64,000 nucleotides of DNA from an uncultured Latescibacterota bacterium (lineage in GTDB: Bacteria > Latescibacterota > UBA2968 > UBA8231): positions 2,976,001 through 3,040,000 of the forward strand of contig OY282352.1 in NCBI GenBank assembly GCA_958295495.1, in the 5' to 3' direction. Below the pieces are notes generated by a model, which worked only from the letters and a program-made list of their open reading frames with translations, was not told the origin of the DNA and did no database searches. This document shows, piece after piece, positions 9,190-18,227 of this stretch. Position 1 is the stretch's first letter. Each line of letters begins with the position of its first letter. Position numbers and translations under genes: made by a program.

Positions 9190-11850
9190 GTGAGACCAAA
9201 GACCGGAATTTGCGGTCTCGTACTGTTGTGGAGTGCGCTCGGCGCGCCGGCCGCGGCGCAGGGCCAGTATGGGACGCGCTTGGGCTTGCAACTCGGCGAC
9301 CAGACCCGTCTCGCGCCCCAAGGCCCGGGGGTGTCCCTGAACGCGCTCGACCCGGCCGTGCGCCGCTGGTACGTGCCGCAGGAGTTGTACAGCGAGTACC
9401 AATGGCGGCAGTGGGAATACACCAACTATGCGCGCACCCCCTATGCGCGCTACGTGGAAACGACCTTGGAGGGCGACTACTTCTACGATCTGTACGGCAA
9501 TTTCCTCACCCGCGGCTGGCTGATTTTCAATAACTCGCAGAGCAAGCCCCAGCAGTTCGGCAACGTGCTGTTCAAGTCCTCCCGCTTCCAGAGCTGGTTT
9601 TCCGAAGTCGTGGTGGCGCAAGACAACAAGGGCCAATACTTCTACACCTTGACGGCGAGCAGCCGCCTGCGCTCGGTCCTGTCGCCGATGGTGTTTGCCA
9701 AGGCCCGCATGGACGGCGTGCAGTTCGACCTCGCTACCGACCGCTACGAAGCCACTTTTCTGTTTTCGCGGCTGAGCAACCCCGGCGGCGGCTCGACCGG
9801 GGACCGCGAGGTCCTGCGGACGAACAACACCATCTTGGCGGGCGGGCGGTTGGGGGCCCAGCTCGGCGACTTTGCGGAAGTTGCACTGCACACGGCCAAC
9901 GCCCACCAGTCGCACACCTTGCTCGACAAGCAGGCCGGCAACCCATTCGCCGGCTCGTTGACCATCGGGCAAAACAAAACCATCTCGCTCATTAAGCTCG
10001 TGCTGCGCGACGACTCGCCCGAAGATGGCGTGGGCGGCGCGGCGTTTTTTCCCGATGCGTCGGACGTGCAGATCACCTATCGCGACGGCTCGGTGGAATC
10101 GGGCAAGGCCATTGGCTTTGAGCCGGTTATCGAGGGCGGCTTCTTGCAGCAGGGCTTTGTCGCGGCCAACGGGCCGGAGGAGATGCGGCTCGTGTACGAC
10201 TTTGACAGCCCGGACTTTGTCGATCGGGCCAGTTTTGCCAAGGACGAAATCGCCGAGGTCGAATTCCTACTGACGCTGGGCAACGACTACCAGGTCTGGA
10301 TGACCTCGGACCGCCAGATCAATCTCGACGGCCAAGAGGTCTTGCTGCTCGTCGCGCAGGCCGAGGGCAATGTCCAAGACATCACCAATTTGCAGACCAT
10401 CCGCTTTGAGTACGGCCTGCCCACGGCCACCCACATCTTTGGCGGCAGCGTCGAGGTGCAGGACCTGCGGGGCTTTGACGTGTATGGCGAGTACGACCTG
10501 AGTTGGACCTATCGAAAATACCCCAATGTGCTCGAGGAGACCCACGAGGCATTCTCTGGGATTGGCGGCCGGCGCTCGGCACCTGCTTGGATGGTCAACG
10601 CGTCCAAAAAGGCCGCCCCCTACTTTGCCTTCGGCGAGTTTTACAGCATGGATCCGCGCTACAACACCCAAACCTTCATCACCTCGGGCACCGGCGACTT
10701 CGACTACGACAACGAGCGCGGCTTGGTCGATTTGGTCGATGACAACGACGATCAGGACAAATTCCCGGACAACGTGCGCTTCGACTTTCTTAGCGGCGAC
10801 TTGCAGGTCTTTCCGGGCTGGGATCAAAACAACGACTTCGTGCCCGACTTCAACCAAAACGACACGTTCGTGCGCTCGAATACCGAGCCGGACTACGAGG
10901 AGGCCTTTCTGCGATTTTACGTCGATCGGCCCGAGTTCCTCTTTGGCGTTGACATGAACAACAACTTTTGGGTCGATCAATACGAAAACGACGAGGAGCC
11001 AGATTATCCGTATCGCCGGGATCACCGCGGATTCAACATCCACCTCGGGGCCGACATCACGCCGCGGGCGCGCTTGGTGGTGGGCGCGCTGCGCGAGGGG
11101 CTGATTTCCTCGGCGCGCAAAAACGAGAGCAACTACCTGATGTTCACCTACGAGCGCGATGCGCCGCGGTTGGGTCGCTTGCGGGTATTCGAGATGAGCA
11201 AGTTGGTCGCGGACGACATTCCCAACCCGCTGTTGCAGTGGGCGCCGGACAATACCCTGCGCGGCGGCGAGCTGACCAAGGTTGAGGACCCCCTGTTGGC
11301 GCGCGACACTTGGGTCAACCAGCTCTTTGTCGGCCACAATCTACAGGTGGCGTCGCTCTTTTTGACCACCAAAATGCACTGGCTCTACTTCCACCAGCAG
11401 ATGGAAAAGGCCCGGCGGCAGCAGTACGGCTTGACGCCTTCTGACTTCTTCTTCGGCCTGATCAACAAAGCGAGCTACCGCTTCCAGCTCGGGGCGTGGT
11501 CTTTGGAGCCGCGCTGGAAAAGCGAGCTGCGCAAGCAGAGCCGCAGCCTGCTCTCGCTCAACAGTCACACCAGCCTGATGGAGTTGTTTTCGGGCTTGGT
11601 GGAGACGCAGGTCTTGCAGGTGACCAAGCTCCAAGCCGGCGTGGAGTACGCGATCTTCAACGACTTCGACGCCGATGCCAACGACTTCGACGCGGTGACC
11701 GTGGCCGTCCAGTTCAGCAATGAGTCCAACTACCTCGGCTACAAGCTCCGCGCCCTGACCGGCATGAAAATAGAGCGCAAGCAGTTCACCGGGCAGAAGG
11801 CGCGGACGACCAACGAATCCTTTGTGACCATTTACGCGGGGCTGAACTAG
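9190..11850 (+). CDS. Large putative outer-membrane/surface protein, paralog of the 21073-23754 gene
   Basis: GTG at 9190 is chosen because AAGGGAGG sits five bases upstream and a signal peptide follows directly (MRPKTGICGLVLLWSALGAPAAAQG). The roughly 886-residue product starts with LDPAVRRWYVPQ and YSEYQWRQWEYTNYAR, and a DDNDDQDKFPDN acidic segment lies near its middle. It then has EEAFLRFYVDRPEFLFGVDMN and ends in alternating polar/hydrophobic strands (FVTIYAGLN). That ending is typical of an outer-membrane beta-barrel, though a barrel is inferred, not shown. All these motifs recur in the paralog at 21073. No enzymatic motif is seen. It lies between a discoidin/FlgD-Ig gene and a TPR lipoprotein, probably in one operon. 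Confidence 0.7.
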   Translation: MRPKTGICGLVLLWSALGAPAAAQGQYGTRLGLQLGDQTRLAPQGPGVSLNALDPAVRRWYVPQELYSEYQWRQWEYTNYARTPYARYVETTLEGDYFYDLYGNFLTRGWLIFNNSQSKPQQFGNVLFKSSRFQSWFSEVVVAQDNKGQYFYTLTASSRLRSVLSPMVFAKARMDGVQFDLATDRYEATFLFSRLSNPGGGSTGDREVLRTNNTILAGGRLGAQLGDFAEVALHTANAHQSHTLLDKQAGNPFAGSLTIGQNKTISLIKLVLRDDSPEDGVGGAAFFPDASDVQITYRDGSVESGKAIGFEPVIEGGFLQQGFVAANGPEEMRLVYDFDSPDFVDRASFAKDEIAEVEFLLTLGNDYQVWMTSDRQINLDGQEVLLLVAQAEGNVQDITNLQTIRFEYGLPTATHIFGGSVEVQDLRGFDVYGEYDLSWTYRKYPNVLEETHEAFSGIGGRRSAPAWMVNASKKAAPYFAFGEFYSMDPRYNTQTFITSGTGDFDYDNERGLVDLVDDNDDQDKFPDNVRFDFLSGDLQVFPGWDQNNDFVPDFNQNDTFVRSNTEPDYEEAFLRFYVDRPEFLFGVDMNNNFWVDQYENDEEPDYPYRRDHRGFNIHLGADITPRARLVVGALREGLISSARKNESNYLMFTYERDAPRLGRLRVFEMSKLVADDIPNPLLQWAPDNTLRGGELTKVEDPLLARDTWVNQLFVGHNLQVASLFLTTKMHWLYFHQQMEKARRQQYGLTPSDFFFGLINKASYRFQLGAWSLEPRWKSELRKQSRSLLSLNSHTSLMELFSGLVETQVLQVTKLQAGVEYAIFNDFDADANDFDAVTVAVQFSNESNYLGYKLRALTGMKIERKQFTGQKARTTNESFVTIYAGLN

Positions 11851-12885
11851 ATGCACCGGCGTCGCGTCTTGTCAAAGGCCGCGGTCCTAATCGCGCTCAG
11901 TATCGGTCTCAATGCGTGCGATGGGAGGTCGCAAGGAGAGCAGCACTACTGGTCGGGCCACGCATACGAGGAGCAGGGCATGCGGGCCAACGCCCTGCGC
12001 GAGTACAGGAGTGCGGTCGCGGCAGGAGTCGATTTTCCCGCCGCCTATTACGCGCTCGGAGCGCTCTATGGCGCAAAGCACGAGCACGGCAAGGCCATTG
12101 CTGCGTACCGCGAGCTGTTGGTGTGCTGGCCCGGAGAACGTCGAGCGCAGGAGTTGCTGGCGGCTTGCTATGTAGCTGCCGGGCAGCCAGCCGCAGCCGT
12201 CAGCCTCTACCAGACCCTGCTCGATCAAGGGGGTGATCCCGCCGCGTTGCTGGGCCGCTTAGGCGACGCCCATAGCCTGAGCGGCGACTTGCCGAGTGCG
12301 GCCCAGTCCTACGGCGACTTGCTGGTGTTGCGTCCCGATAGCAGCCGGGCCCGCTACCAGCTAGCGCGCATTTACGAGGCCGAAGGCCGGGCCGAACCCG
12401 CGATTGCGGCCTACGTCGAGTTGTTGGAGCAAAAGACCTATGCGCGGCAAGCGGCCTTGGGGCTGGCGGATCTCCTCATTGAGAGGGACCGCCGCCGCGG
12501 CGAGTTGGGTCGCGCAAGGGTGGAGGGCTGGTGGCGGCAGCGAGGGCTGGTCGGGGAGGAAGCCATGCAAAAGGCGGAAGAGCAGCTCGAAGCCGCCTTG
12601 GCGGAAAGGCCCGGTTCAAGCACCGACTTGTGGGGGCTGGGCAAGCTGCTCTTCTGGCAGGGGCGCTACCGCGAGGCCCTCGTCTGCGTGGCCGCGCTGG
12701 CTGAGACCACCCCGGATGACTACCGGGTGCATTTTTTCCTGAGTAAGCTCCACGGGCTGCTGGGCGCGGAAGAGGCCGCACGGGAAGCGTTTGCCCAGTA
12801 CCAGCACCAAGAGCAGCGCGCCAAAATCGCCGCGCGCGTCCAAATGGAAAGGGACGTCTTGGTTGAGCACCTCTCACCCAAATAG
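11851..12885 (+). CDS. TPR-repeat lipoprotein
   Basis: The 344-residue protein starts on the base after the upstream stop codon (TAG-ATG). It has a lipoprotein signal with lipobox LNAC (Cys23). From about residue 30 to 320 it is a chain of tetratricopeptide repeats, such as AYYALGALYGAKHEHGKAIAAY and the ARYQLARIYEAEGRAEPAIAAY unit. TPR lipoproteins scaffold envelope protein complexes, which agrees with an operon of a discoidin protein, an outer-membrane protein and this adaptor. The last third carries a looser repeat rich in Arg and Glu. Confidence 0.75.
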   Translation: MHRRRVLSKAAVLIALSIGLNACDGRSQGEQHYWSGHAYEEQGMRANALREYRSAVAAGVDFPAAYYALGALYGAKHEHGKAIAAYRELLVCWPGERRAQELLAACYVAAGQPAAAVSLYQTLLDQGGDPAALLGRLGDAHSLSGDLPSAAQSYGDLLVLRPDSSRARYQLARIYEAEGRAEPAIAAYVELLEQKTYARQAALGLADLLIERDRRRGELGRARVEGWWRQRGLVGEEAMQKAEEQLEAALAERPGSSTDLWGLGKLLFWQGRYREALVCVAALAETTPDDYRVHFFLSKLHGLLGAEEAAREAFAQYQHQEQRAKIAARVQMERDVLVEHLSPK

Positions 12886-13070
12886 GCCATGTCCTAAACG
12901 CGGCTGGTGCGGATCGTCGAGTCGGCCTACTGCGGTTTCGCGGTGATAAACTCTAGTTGCTACGAGATTATCCGCCGTTCCTGCTGAGCCTATACGCCCT
13001 AGAGAAGAAAATCCGCGGATAGTCGTCGAATCAGGCTAGGTGGCTGTTCGATGACAGCCTTCTTGCGCGT

Positions 13071-13469
13071 TTAGTCAGGTTCGATCTCAGCGCGAATCAT
13101 CGCCATCACCTTTTCAGCGGTGGCTAGGGCTCCAACGGCTTCTCGGCGGGTGGGATCGGAAGTAATTTCGGGGTAGCGCGTGTCAACCGCATAGTTGGAA
13201 ATGGCGGCTAAACCTTCTCTGAAGGATTCCAAAGCGGGCAATAGAGGGAGGGCTTGGTCCAGCAGTCGGCTCAGATCGTGGATGCGCTGAAAAGGGATTT
13301 GGGCGGCGGTCAGCAGCGCTTTCAAAGTCTTTTCAATGGCCTGCTGGGCGTGAAAGCAGGGCGTATCAGTCGGTCCGCCGGACAGCAAAAGCGTCTGCCG
13401 GGCGGTGACCAAATCGTTATCGGCCTTTCGCAGCCAGTGCTGGGCCAGTTCGAGGTGCTGGTTGTTCAT
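13071..13469 (-). CDS. HEPN-domain protein of a HEPN/MNT pair
   Basis: A 132-residue helical protein beginning ELAQHWLRKADNDL, with the family-typical CFHAQQAIEKTLKALL helix and a NYAVDTRYPE segment. These mark the HEPN domain partnered with minimal nucleotidyltransferases. The ribonuclease motif R-x4-6-H seen in active HEPN toxins is not visible; the only nearby His is in RIHDL. Activity is therefore uncertain. It is downstream of the MNT gene, and the two coding regions overlap by 53 bases, more than usual for such pairs. Confidence 0.8.
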   Translation of the reverse strand: MNNQHLELAQHWLRKADNDLVTARQTLLLSGGPTDTPCFHAQQAIEKTLKALLTAAQIPFQRIHDLSRLLDQALPLLPALESFREGLAAISNYAVDTRYPEITSDPTRREAVGALATAEKVMAMIRAEIEPD

Positions 13470-13815
13470 ATACTACTTTGCCCTGTTGAAATACTGCGGT
13501 GACAATGTGGTTTACCGTACCGTTCCAATAGGCCACTTCTGCGGGCGTATAGACCAACAGATCCAAGGCACAGGGCACGGGTTTGAACAACAGTCGGATC
13601 GACGTGGCCCGCTGGTGCTGGAGTAGATTGGTATCCATGACAATCAATAAATCGAGGTCGCTGTCGGGCGTGGGGTGACCAGAGGCGTATGAGCCGAACA
13701 GGATGATGAGCTTGGGCGAAAAGCGATCGGCAATAGCTTGGACAATGGCATCGATAGTCTCTCGAGCGATCAAATGCCTCGCTCGTTGTTCTTCGACTGC
13801 AATATCGGTCGCCAT
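13417..13815 (-). CDS. Minimal nucleotidyltransferase (MNT) of a HEPN/MNT pair
   Basis: The 132-residue protein has the DNA polymerase beta-type signature: Gly41-Ser42 in LFGSYASG, followed by Asp51 and Asp53 in PDSDLDLLIV and a third acidic residue, Asp85, in ALDLLVY. All catalytic positions are intact. In HEPN/MNT systems the MNT neutralises the HEPN toxin, in some cases by AMP-ylating it. The C-terminal tail beyond QQGKVVYEQ overlaps the HEPN start. The pair sits between two surface-protein operons, with low-complexity flanks and no other mobile-element genes. Confidence 0.8.
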   Translation of the reverse strand: MATDIAVEEQRARHLIARETIDAIVQAIADRFSPKLIILFGSYASGHPTPDSDLDLLIVMDTNLLQHQRATSIRLLFKPVPCALDLLVYTPAEVAYWNGTVNHIVTAVFQQGKVVYEQPAPRTGPALAAKGR

Positions 13816-14044
13816 AGCTGTTCTCCGCGAGCCAAGAGATAGGTTGAAGTACAGCCCGATGTTGAGTTTATTGGTTGCTGCCCAACAATCTCAACCTAAA
13901 TTTTTCGGTGCTGCACTGTGAAGCAAATCTATATGTCTAAAAGGGCACCTGCGTCAAGTGCTGTCCCTAAGTTTTATCACCAAGCCGGCTTCCCGTCCTG
14001 TCTGCTATGAACTTGATCCAAACGACGCCTAGGGGAGAGAGGCT
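13816..14044. other. Intergenic region upstream of the second discoidin gene
   Basis: No gene is seen here. CCCTAAGTTTT at 13965-13975 is identical to 6025-6035, and the two lie 69 and 75 bases before the start codons of two related surface-protein genes. Confidence 0.4.
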
Positions 14045-16093
14045 ATGAGCGGCACACTCTTAGTGGTGGGGTTCGTCGCGTGTCTGGTCCAAGCCCTCGA
14101 AGCCAAGGAAACCCTGCTCATCGGGCAGGATGGTCAGATCTCGTGGACCGGGCGGGTCCAAGGGGCCGAGGGCATCTCGACGATTCGGCCCGAGCACCGC
14201 TCCTTTCTCGACCCCAACATCACCGAAATAGGCCATGCGCCGGCCGACTTGATCGAGTTTGACAGCGCGGATTTTCCGGGCAGCATCCTGCCGTGGCGGG
14301 TGGGTGCCGAGCAGAATCTGGCCACCGAGGTGCTGGAGCGCGGCGGCTCGCTGCGCGCACCCACCGTCTTTGACCTGACCGCCTTGCAGTTACAGGTGAT
14401 TTTCGAGGACATGCTCGCGGCCAAGCCGACCGGGCAGGCATTTGAGCGCAAAGGGGACGACATCTTGGGGACCCAGCTCATTCTCGACTTGGGCGCGCGC
14501 TTTGGGGTCAACCGGCTGCGCTTCTTCCCGCGCAACACGGTCTTTCCCTCGCCCGGCACCCCCTTTCAAAACGACTTTTTGAAAAACTTTGAAGTGGAGA
14601 TCAACGACGGCTTGGTGCTGACCAGCTCGGGCAACCCCATCTGGGAAACATATATCGGGCGCAACGACAACAGCGACCGGATCACCCAAGTGTCCATTGA
14701 CCCGCCGCGCTTCATCCGCTTCATCCGCCTGCGGGCCACGTCGGCCATTCCCTTTGAAATCGAGAAACTCCAAGTCTTTGGCGAAGGGTTCTTTCCGACC
14801 GCGCGCTACATCTCGCCGATCATCGACATGGGCCGCCCGGCCAATTGGGGCCTCGTCCGCACCTTGCAGGAGCAAGTAGGTGCTGCGGACATGGCCGACA
14901 TGCAGTTGCGCACCCGCAGCGGCCACGACCCCAGTCCCTTGGCGTACACCCGCAAGCAGGTGGCCCTGCAAGACGCCCCCGAGATCCCCCTGTCCGCAGC
15001 CAATCCGGGCGAGCCGCTGCTGCGCCAAGAGTACTTAAAGCTGCCCGAGCGCGGGCGTCAGGGCGACGATTGGGAGCGCGGCTCGGTGCGCGACGATTTG
15101 GCAAACTGGAGCCCGTGGACCTCGCCCTATGCGCTGGAGGAGTTGGCCGCGGGCACGCAGATTCTCTCGCCCGGCCCCAGCCGCTACTTCCAATTTCGCG
15201 TGGAATTTCAGAGCCAGCACTTGGAAGCAAGCCACATTCTCCAGCAAATCGGCCTCGAATTTTCCTCGCCGCCACTGGCCGACGCCCTCATCGGCGAGAT
15301 CTTCCCCCGCGAGGTCCCGGCCGCTGCGGACGTGCCCTTTGTGTACGCGGTGCGAGCGGTGATGGAGAGCGATTCCGTGCAGGGCTTCAACAGCTTTGAG
15401 GTGTTTACCCCGAGTCGCGTCAGCCGCGTCGAGCGGATCGAGATCATCGACGCTGGCGGCCAACAGGTGCTCGACCACACCTTTGCGGTCGCCGATGGGG
15501 TCGCAACCGAAGGCGAGGTCGCGATCACCGCCATGGACGACCAGCGCTTTGCGGTCGGTTTCCCGGCCATAGACCAGCACGACGCCGTGCTGAAAATCCA
15601 CTTCGTCAGCCGGGTGCTGGCCTTTAGCACCCGCTTTGGCGGCCGCGCCCTGCTGCTAGCAGAGGATGCCTTTCAGGGCATTACCCCGGGCGACGCGGCC
15701 TTGTTGGCCGAAGGCGACGCGGCGACCGAATCCGGGACGACCGTGCTGAGCCGGGCGGTGAACGAGGGCAGCTTGATTGGCCACTTCGCCCTCGGCACCG
15801 AGGTTTTGACGCCCAATGGGGACGGAGTGAACGAGGTCCTCGACGTGAATTTCGAGGTGCTGGCGGTCATCGGCAAAGCGCGGATTGTGATTGACCTGTG
15901 GGATGTGGGGGGCCGGCGGGTGCGCCGCCTCTTTGATGCCGAGGGGCAAAACGGCGCGTACGCCGCCGTGCATTGGGACGGCACAGACGAGCGGGGCCGG
16001 CGCGTCGCCCCCGGCATCTACTTGGTGGGGATCGAGGTGCAAGGGGATGCGCGCAGCGGGCAGATGGTGCGGCCGGTATGCGTAGCGTTCTAA
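14045..16093 (+). CDS. Secreted discoidin-like protein with C-terminal FlgD-type Ig-like domain
   Basis: A 682-residue relative of the 6111-9167 product. ATG follows GGGAGAGAGG and a signal-like N-terminus (MSGTLLVVGFVACLVQALEA). Discoidin-like strands are seen as LILDLGARFGVNRLRFFPR near residues 140-160, followed by RFIRLRATSAIPFEIEKLQV. The middle contains the shared NWSPWTSPY segment. The C-terminus has LTPNGDGVNEVLDV and ends WDGTDERGRRVAPGIYLVGI, the FlgD-Ig fold. The C-terminal domain often serves export or anchoring in FCB bacteria. The next gene starts 13 bases later and encodes a close relative. Confidence 0.72.
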   Translation: MSGTLLVVGFVACLVQALEAKETLLIGQDGQISWTGRVQGAEGISTIRPEHRSFLDPNITEIGHAPADLIEFDSADFPGSILPWRVGAEQNLATEVLERGGSLRAPTVFDLTALQLQVIFEDMLAAKPTGQAFERKGDDILGTQLILDLGARFGVNRLRFFPRNTVFPSPGTPFQNDFLKNFEVEINDGLVLTSSGNPIWETYIGRNDNSDRITQVSIDPPRFIRFIRLRATSAIPFEIEKLQVFGEGFFPTARYISPIIDMGRPANWGLVRTLQEQVGAADMADMQLRTRSGHDPSPLAYTRKQVALQDAPEIPLSAANPGEPLLRQEYLKLPERGRQGDDWERGSVRDDLANWSPWTSPYALEELAAGTQILSPGPSRYFQFRVEFQSQHLEASHILQQIGLEFSSPPLADALIGEIFPREVPAAADVPFVYAVRAVMESDSVQGFNSFEVFTPSRVSRVERIEIIDAGGQQVLDHTFAVADGVATEGEVAITAMDDQRFAVGFPAIDQHDAVLKIHFVSRVLAFSTRFGGRALLLAEDAFQGITPGDAALLAEGDAATESGTTVLSRAVNEGSLIGHFALGTEVLTPNGDGVNEVLDVNFEVLAVIGKARIVIDLWDVGGRRVRRLFDAEGQNGAYAAVHWDGTDERGRRVAPGIYLVGIEVQGDARSGQMVRPVCVAF

Positions 16094-16106
16094 CGAGGAG
16101 ACAATC

Positions 16107-18146
16107 ATGTTCCAGCGGCTAGGTTTACTAATAGCGGTCTTAACTACTGGGGCTTGGGGCCGCGGCGAGTTCCGCCTCGGCGGCGCGGACGGCAATTCTT
16201 GGCAGGCGCTGGTCGCCGAGCAGACGGCTTCGTACGTGCTGCTCGACGCCGAGGGCCGCATCGTCGAGGAGGTGACCATTGGCGCAGTCGCCGAAGAGGC
16301 CAGTGTGCGCTTCAACACCGCGGGCGTCGATACCTTGATCGACTTTGTCGAAGGCGGCCTGCGCCCGGTGTACATCGACCCGAGCGAAAACTTGGCGCGG
16401 TCAATCAAGGAGCGCCAAGGGCACTTTTACACGGCCAGCATTTACGGCGGCACGCACTTAGTAACCGACTCCCAGCCCTTGCAGTTTCTCATCGACGGCG
16501 AGCCGACGACCGCCATGCTGGTGCGGGTGCCCGAGCCGCCGCGCTTGGCCGGCCGCAACAACCCCGGCGTGGTCAAAAACAACGTCATTCACTTGGGGGC
16601 CGAGCTGCCTATCAACCGCATCCGCTTCTTCCCCCGGCCCGGGTTTGAGGACAACTACTTGGCTTGGTACGAAATCGGCGTGGCCGACCACACCGCGCCG
16701 TTTTGGGACAGCAACTTCGACCGCAGCCAGCGCGGCAAGCGGTGGTACATGGTTATCGACGCGGCCTTGGGCGCGCCCAACGACCCGGCCCTTGACATCT
16801 TGGCGCGCAACCGCGAGAGCCTCGACGTGGTGGTGGACTTGCGCTTTCCCACCCGCGACCTCAAGTGGATTGCCATTCGCCCGCTCGACCCCGAGCGCGA
16901 CTGGGAAATCGCCGAACTCGAAGTCTATGGCGAGGGCTTTGTGACCCGTACTACTTACCGCACCCCGATCATGGATTTTGGCCGCGAGGTCGCTTGGAGC
17001 AAAATTCGCTGGCAAGGCGAGGTGCCTGAGGGGACCCAGCTTTTACTCCGCACTCGCACGGGCAACGCGCCGCAGCCCAACGTCTATCGCACTATCGGCC
17101 CGACCGGCACCCTCGAAGTATCGACCCTCGACGAATACCTGACTCAGCTCGGTCGCCGGCGGTGGGACGACGTGGAGTTGGGCTACGACCTAGAGCATTG
17201 GAGCCTCTGGTCGGCGCCCTATGAGTTCGCGGCTGGGCTGCGGCAGGCCGAGTTGGCGGCGGATTTGTGGCAGGACGGCACGCCCGTGCTCTCGCCGAGT
17301 CCGGCGCGCTACTTCCAGCTAGAGGCTGTCCTGTTCGCCAGCGGCGACGTGGCCCCGCGCATCGACCATATATCCCTGCTGTTTTCCGAGGATCCAGTGG
17401 CCCAAGAGGTGGTTGGGGAGATCTGGCCGATCGCCACGGAGAGCTTTGCGGCCGAAACCTTCACCTATGTGGTGCGCCCGGTCTTGCGCGCCAGCGACTT
17501 GGGCTTTGACCGGCTGGAGATTTTCACCCAGATCCCGGTGGAGCGGGTGCATTCGGTGCTCATCGATGGCGAGGAGATCCGCGACCGCTTTCCGCCCGAG
17601 ATTGAGGACGACCGCCTGATCGTCGCGTTCGACCGCTTGGTGGGGCCGCGCGACAATGAGAAGCGGATTGAGGTGGTCTTTGACGCCAAGGTCTTGCGCT
17701 TTGGCGCGGACTTCAGAAGCTGGGTGTACGACAGCGCCGAGCCCGAGCTCAAGCAGCAGGTCGCCCCGGGCAACGCGACGTTCCGCTTTGGCGGCGACGT
17801 AGTATCGGTGCGTACGCCCATGGGCGGCGGCCTCATCAGCCGGGTGCAGGCCATGCCAGCGACCTTTACGCCCAATGGCGACGGCGTCAACGACCACGTC
17901 GCCATTGGGTATGAATTGCGCGACTTGGAGAGCCCGCGGCCGATCCGCTTGCGGCTCTACGACCTGTCCGGCCGACTAGTGCGGCAAATCGCGGCGAGCA
18001 GCGGCAGCGGTCGCTTTGCCCAAACTTGGAACGGGCGCGACGAACAGGGCGCACTCGTGCCGCCCGGCCTGTACCTCTATCAACTCGCTTGGGACACCGA
18101 CAAGGGCCGCGAAGTGGCGAATGGGATGGTGGGCGTGGCGTACTAG
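16107..18146 (+). CDS. Secreted discoidin-like protein with C-terminal FlgD-type Ig-like domain
   Basis: A 679-residue paralog of the preceding protein, in the same order of segments: signal peptide (MFQRLGLLIAVLTTGAWG), VIHLGAELPINRIRFFPRPG, WIAIRPL with EIAELEVYGEGF, HWSLWSAPYEF, and a C-terminal TFTPNGDGVNDH/LYDLSGRLVRQI/VPPGLYLYQL FlgD-Ig domain. GAGGAGA lies before the ATG. Two adjacent diverged copies suggest tandem duplication. The shared segment NWSxWSxPY recurs in the pseudogene at 52173-52480. Its role is inferred to be surface binding. Confidence 0.72.
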   Translation: MFQRLGLLIAVLTTGAWGRGEFRLGGADGNSWQALVAEQTASYVLLDAEGRIVEEVTIGAVAEEASVRFNTAGVDTLIDFVEGGLRPVYIDPSENLARSIKERQGHFYTASIYGGTHLVTDSQPLQFLIDGEPTTAMLVRVPEPPRLAGRNNPGVVKNNVIHLGAELPINRIRFFPRPGFEDNYLAWYEIGVADHTAPFWDSNFDRSQRGKRWYMVIDAALGAPNDPALDILARNRESLDVVVDLRFPTRDLKWIAIRPLDPERDWEIAELEVYGEGFVTRTTYRTPIMDFGREVAWSKIRWQGEVPEGTQLLLRTRTGNAPQPNVYRTIGPTGTLEVSTLDEYLTQLGRRRWDDVELGYDLEHWSLWSAPYEFAAGLRQAELAADLWQDGTPVLSPSPARYFQLEAVLFASGDVAPRIDHISLLFSEDPVAQEVVGEIWPIATESFAAETFTYVVRPVLRASDLGFDRLEIFTQIPVERVHSVLIDGEEIRDRFPPEIEDDRLIVAFDRLVGPRDNEKRIEVVFDAKVLRFGADFRSWVYDSAEPELKQQVAPGNATFRFGGDVVSVRTPMGGGLISRVQAMPATFTPNGDGVNDHVAIGYELRDLESPRPIRLRLYDLSGRLVRQIAASSGSGRFAQTWNGRDEQGALVPPGLYLYQLAWDTDKGREVANGMVGVAY

Positions 18147-18191
18147 GCTGGAGAACTTGACATTGACTAGCGGCCCTATCGCCCACAAAAC

Positions 18192-18220
18192 TTGCCAAAG
18201 CACCATATATATGATACTAT
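18192..18220 (+). promoter_or_regulatory. Possible promoter of the CARDB/protease gene, leaderless arrangement
   Basis: TTGCCA at 18192-18197 and TACTAT at 18215-18220 are separated by 17 bases. The ATG at 18228 follows the -10-like box by only seven bases and has no Shine-Dalgarno sequence. This is the geometry of a leaderless transcript. It is inferred from sequence alone. Confidence 0.35.
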
Positions 18221-18227
18221 TTCACCC

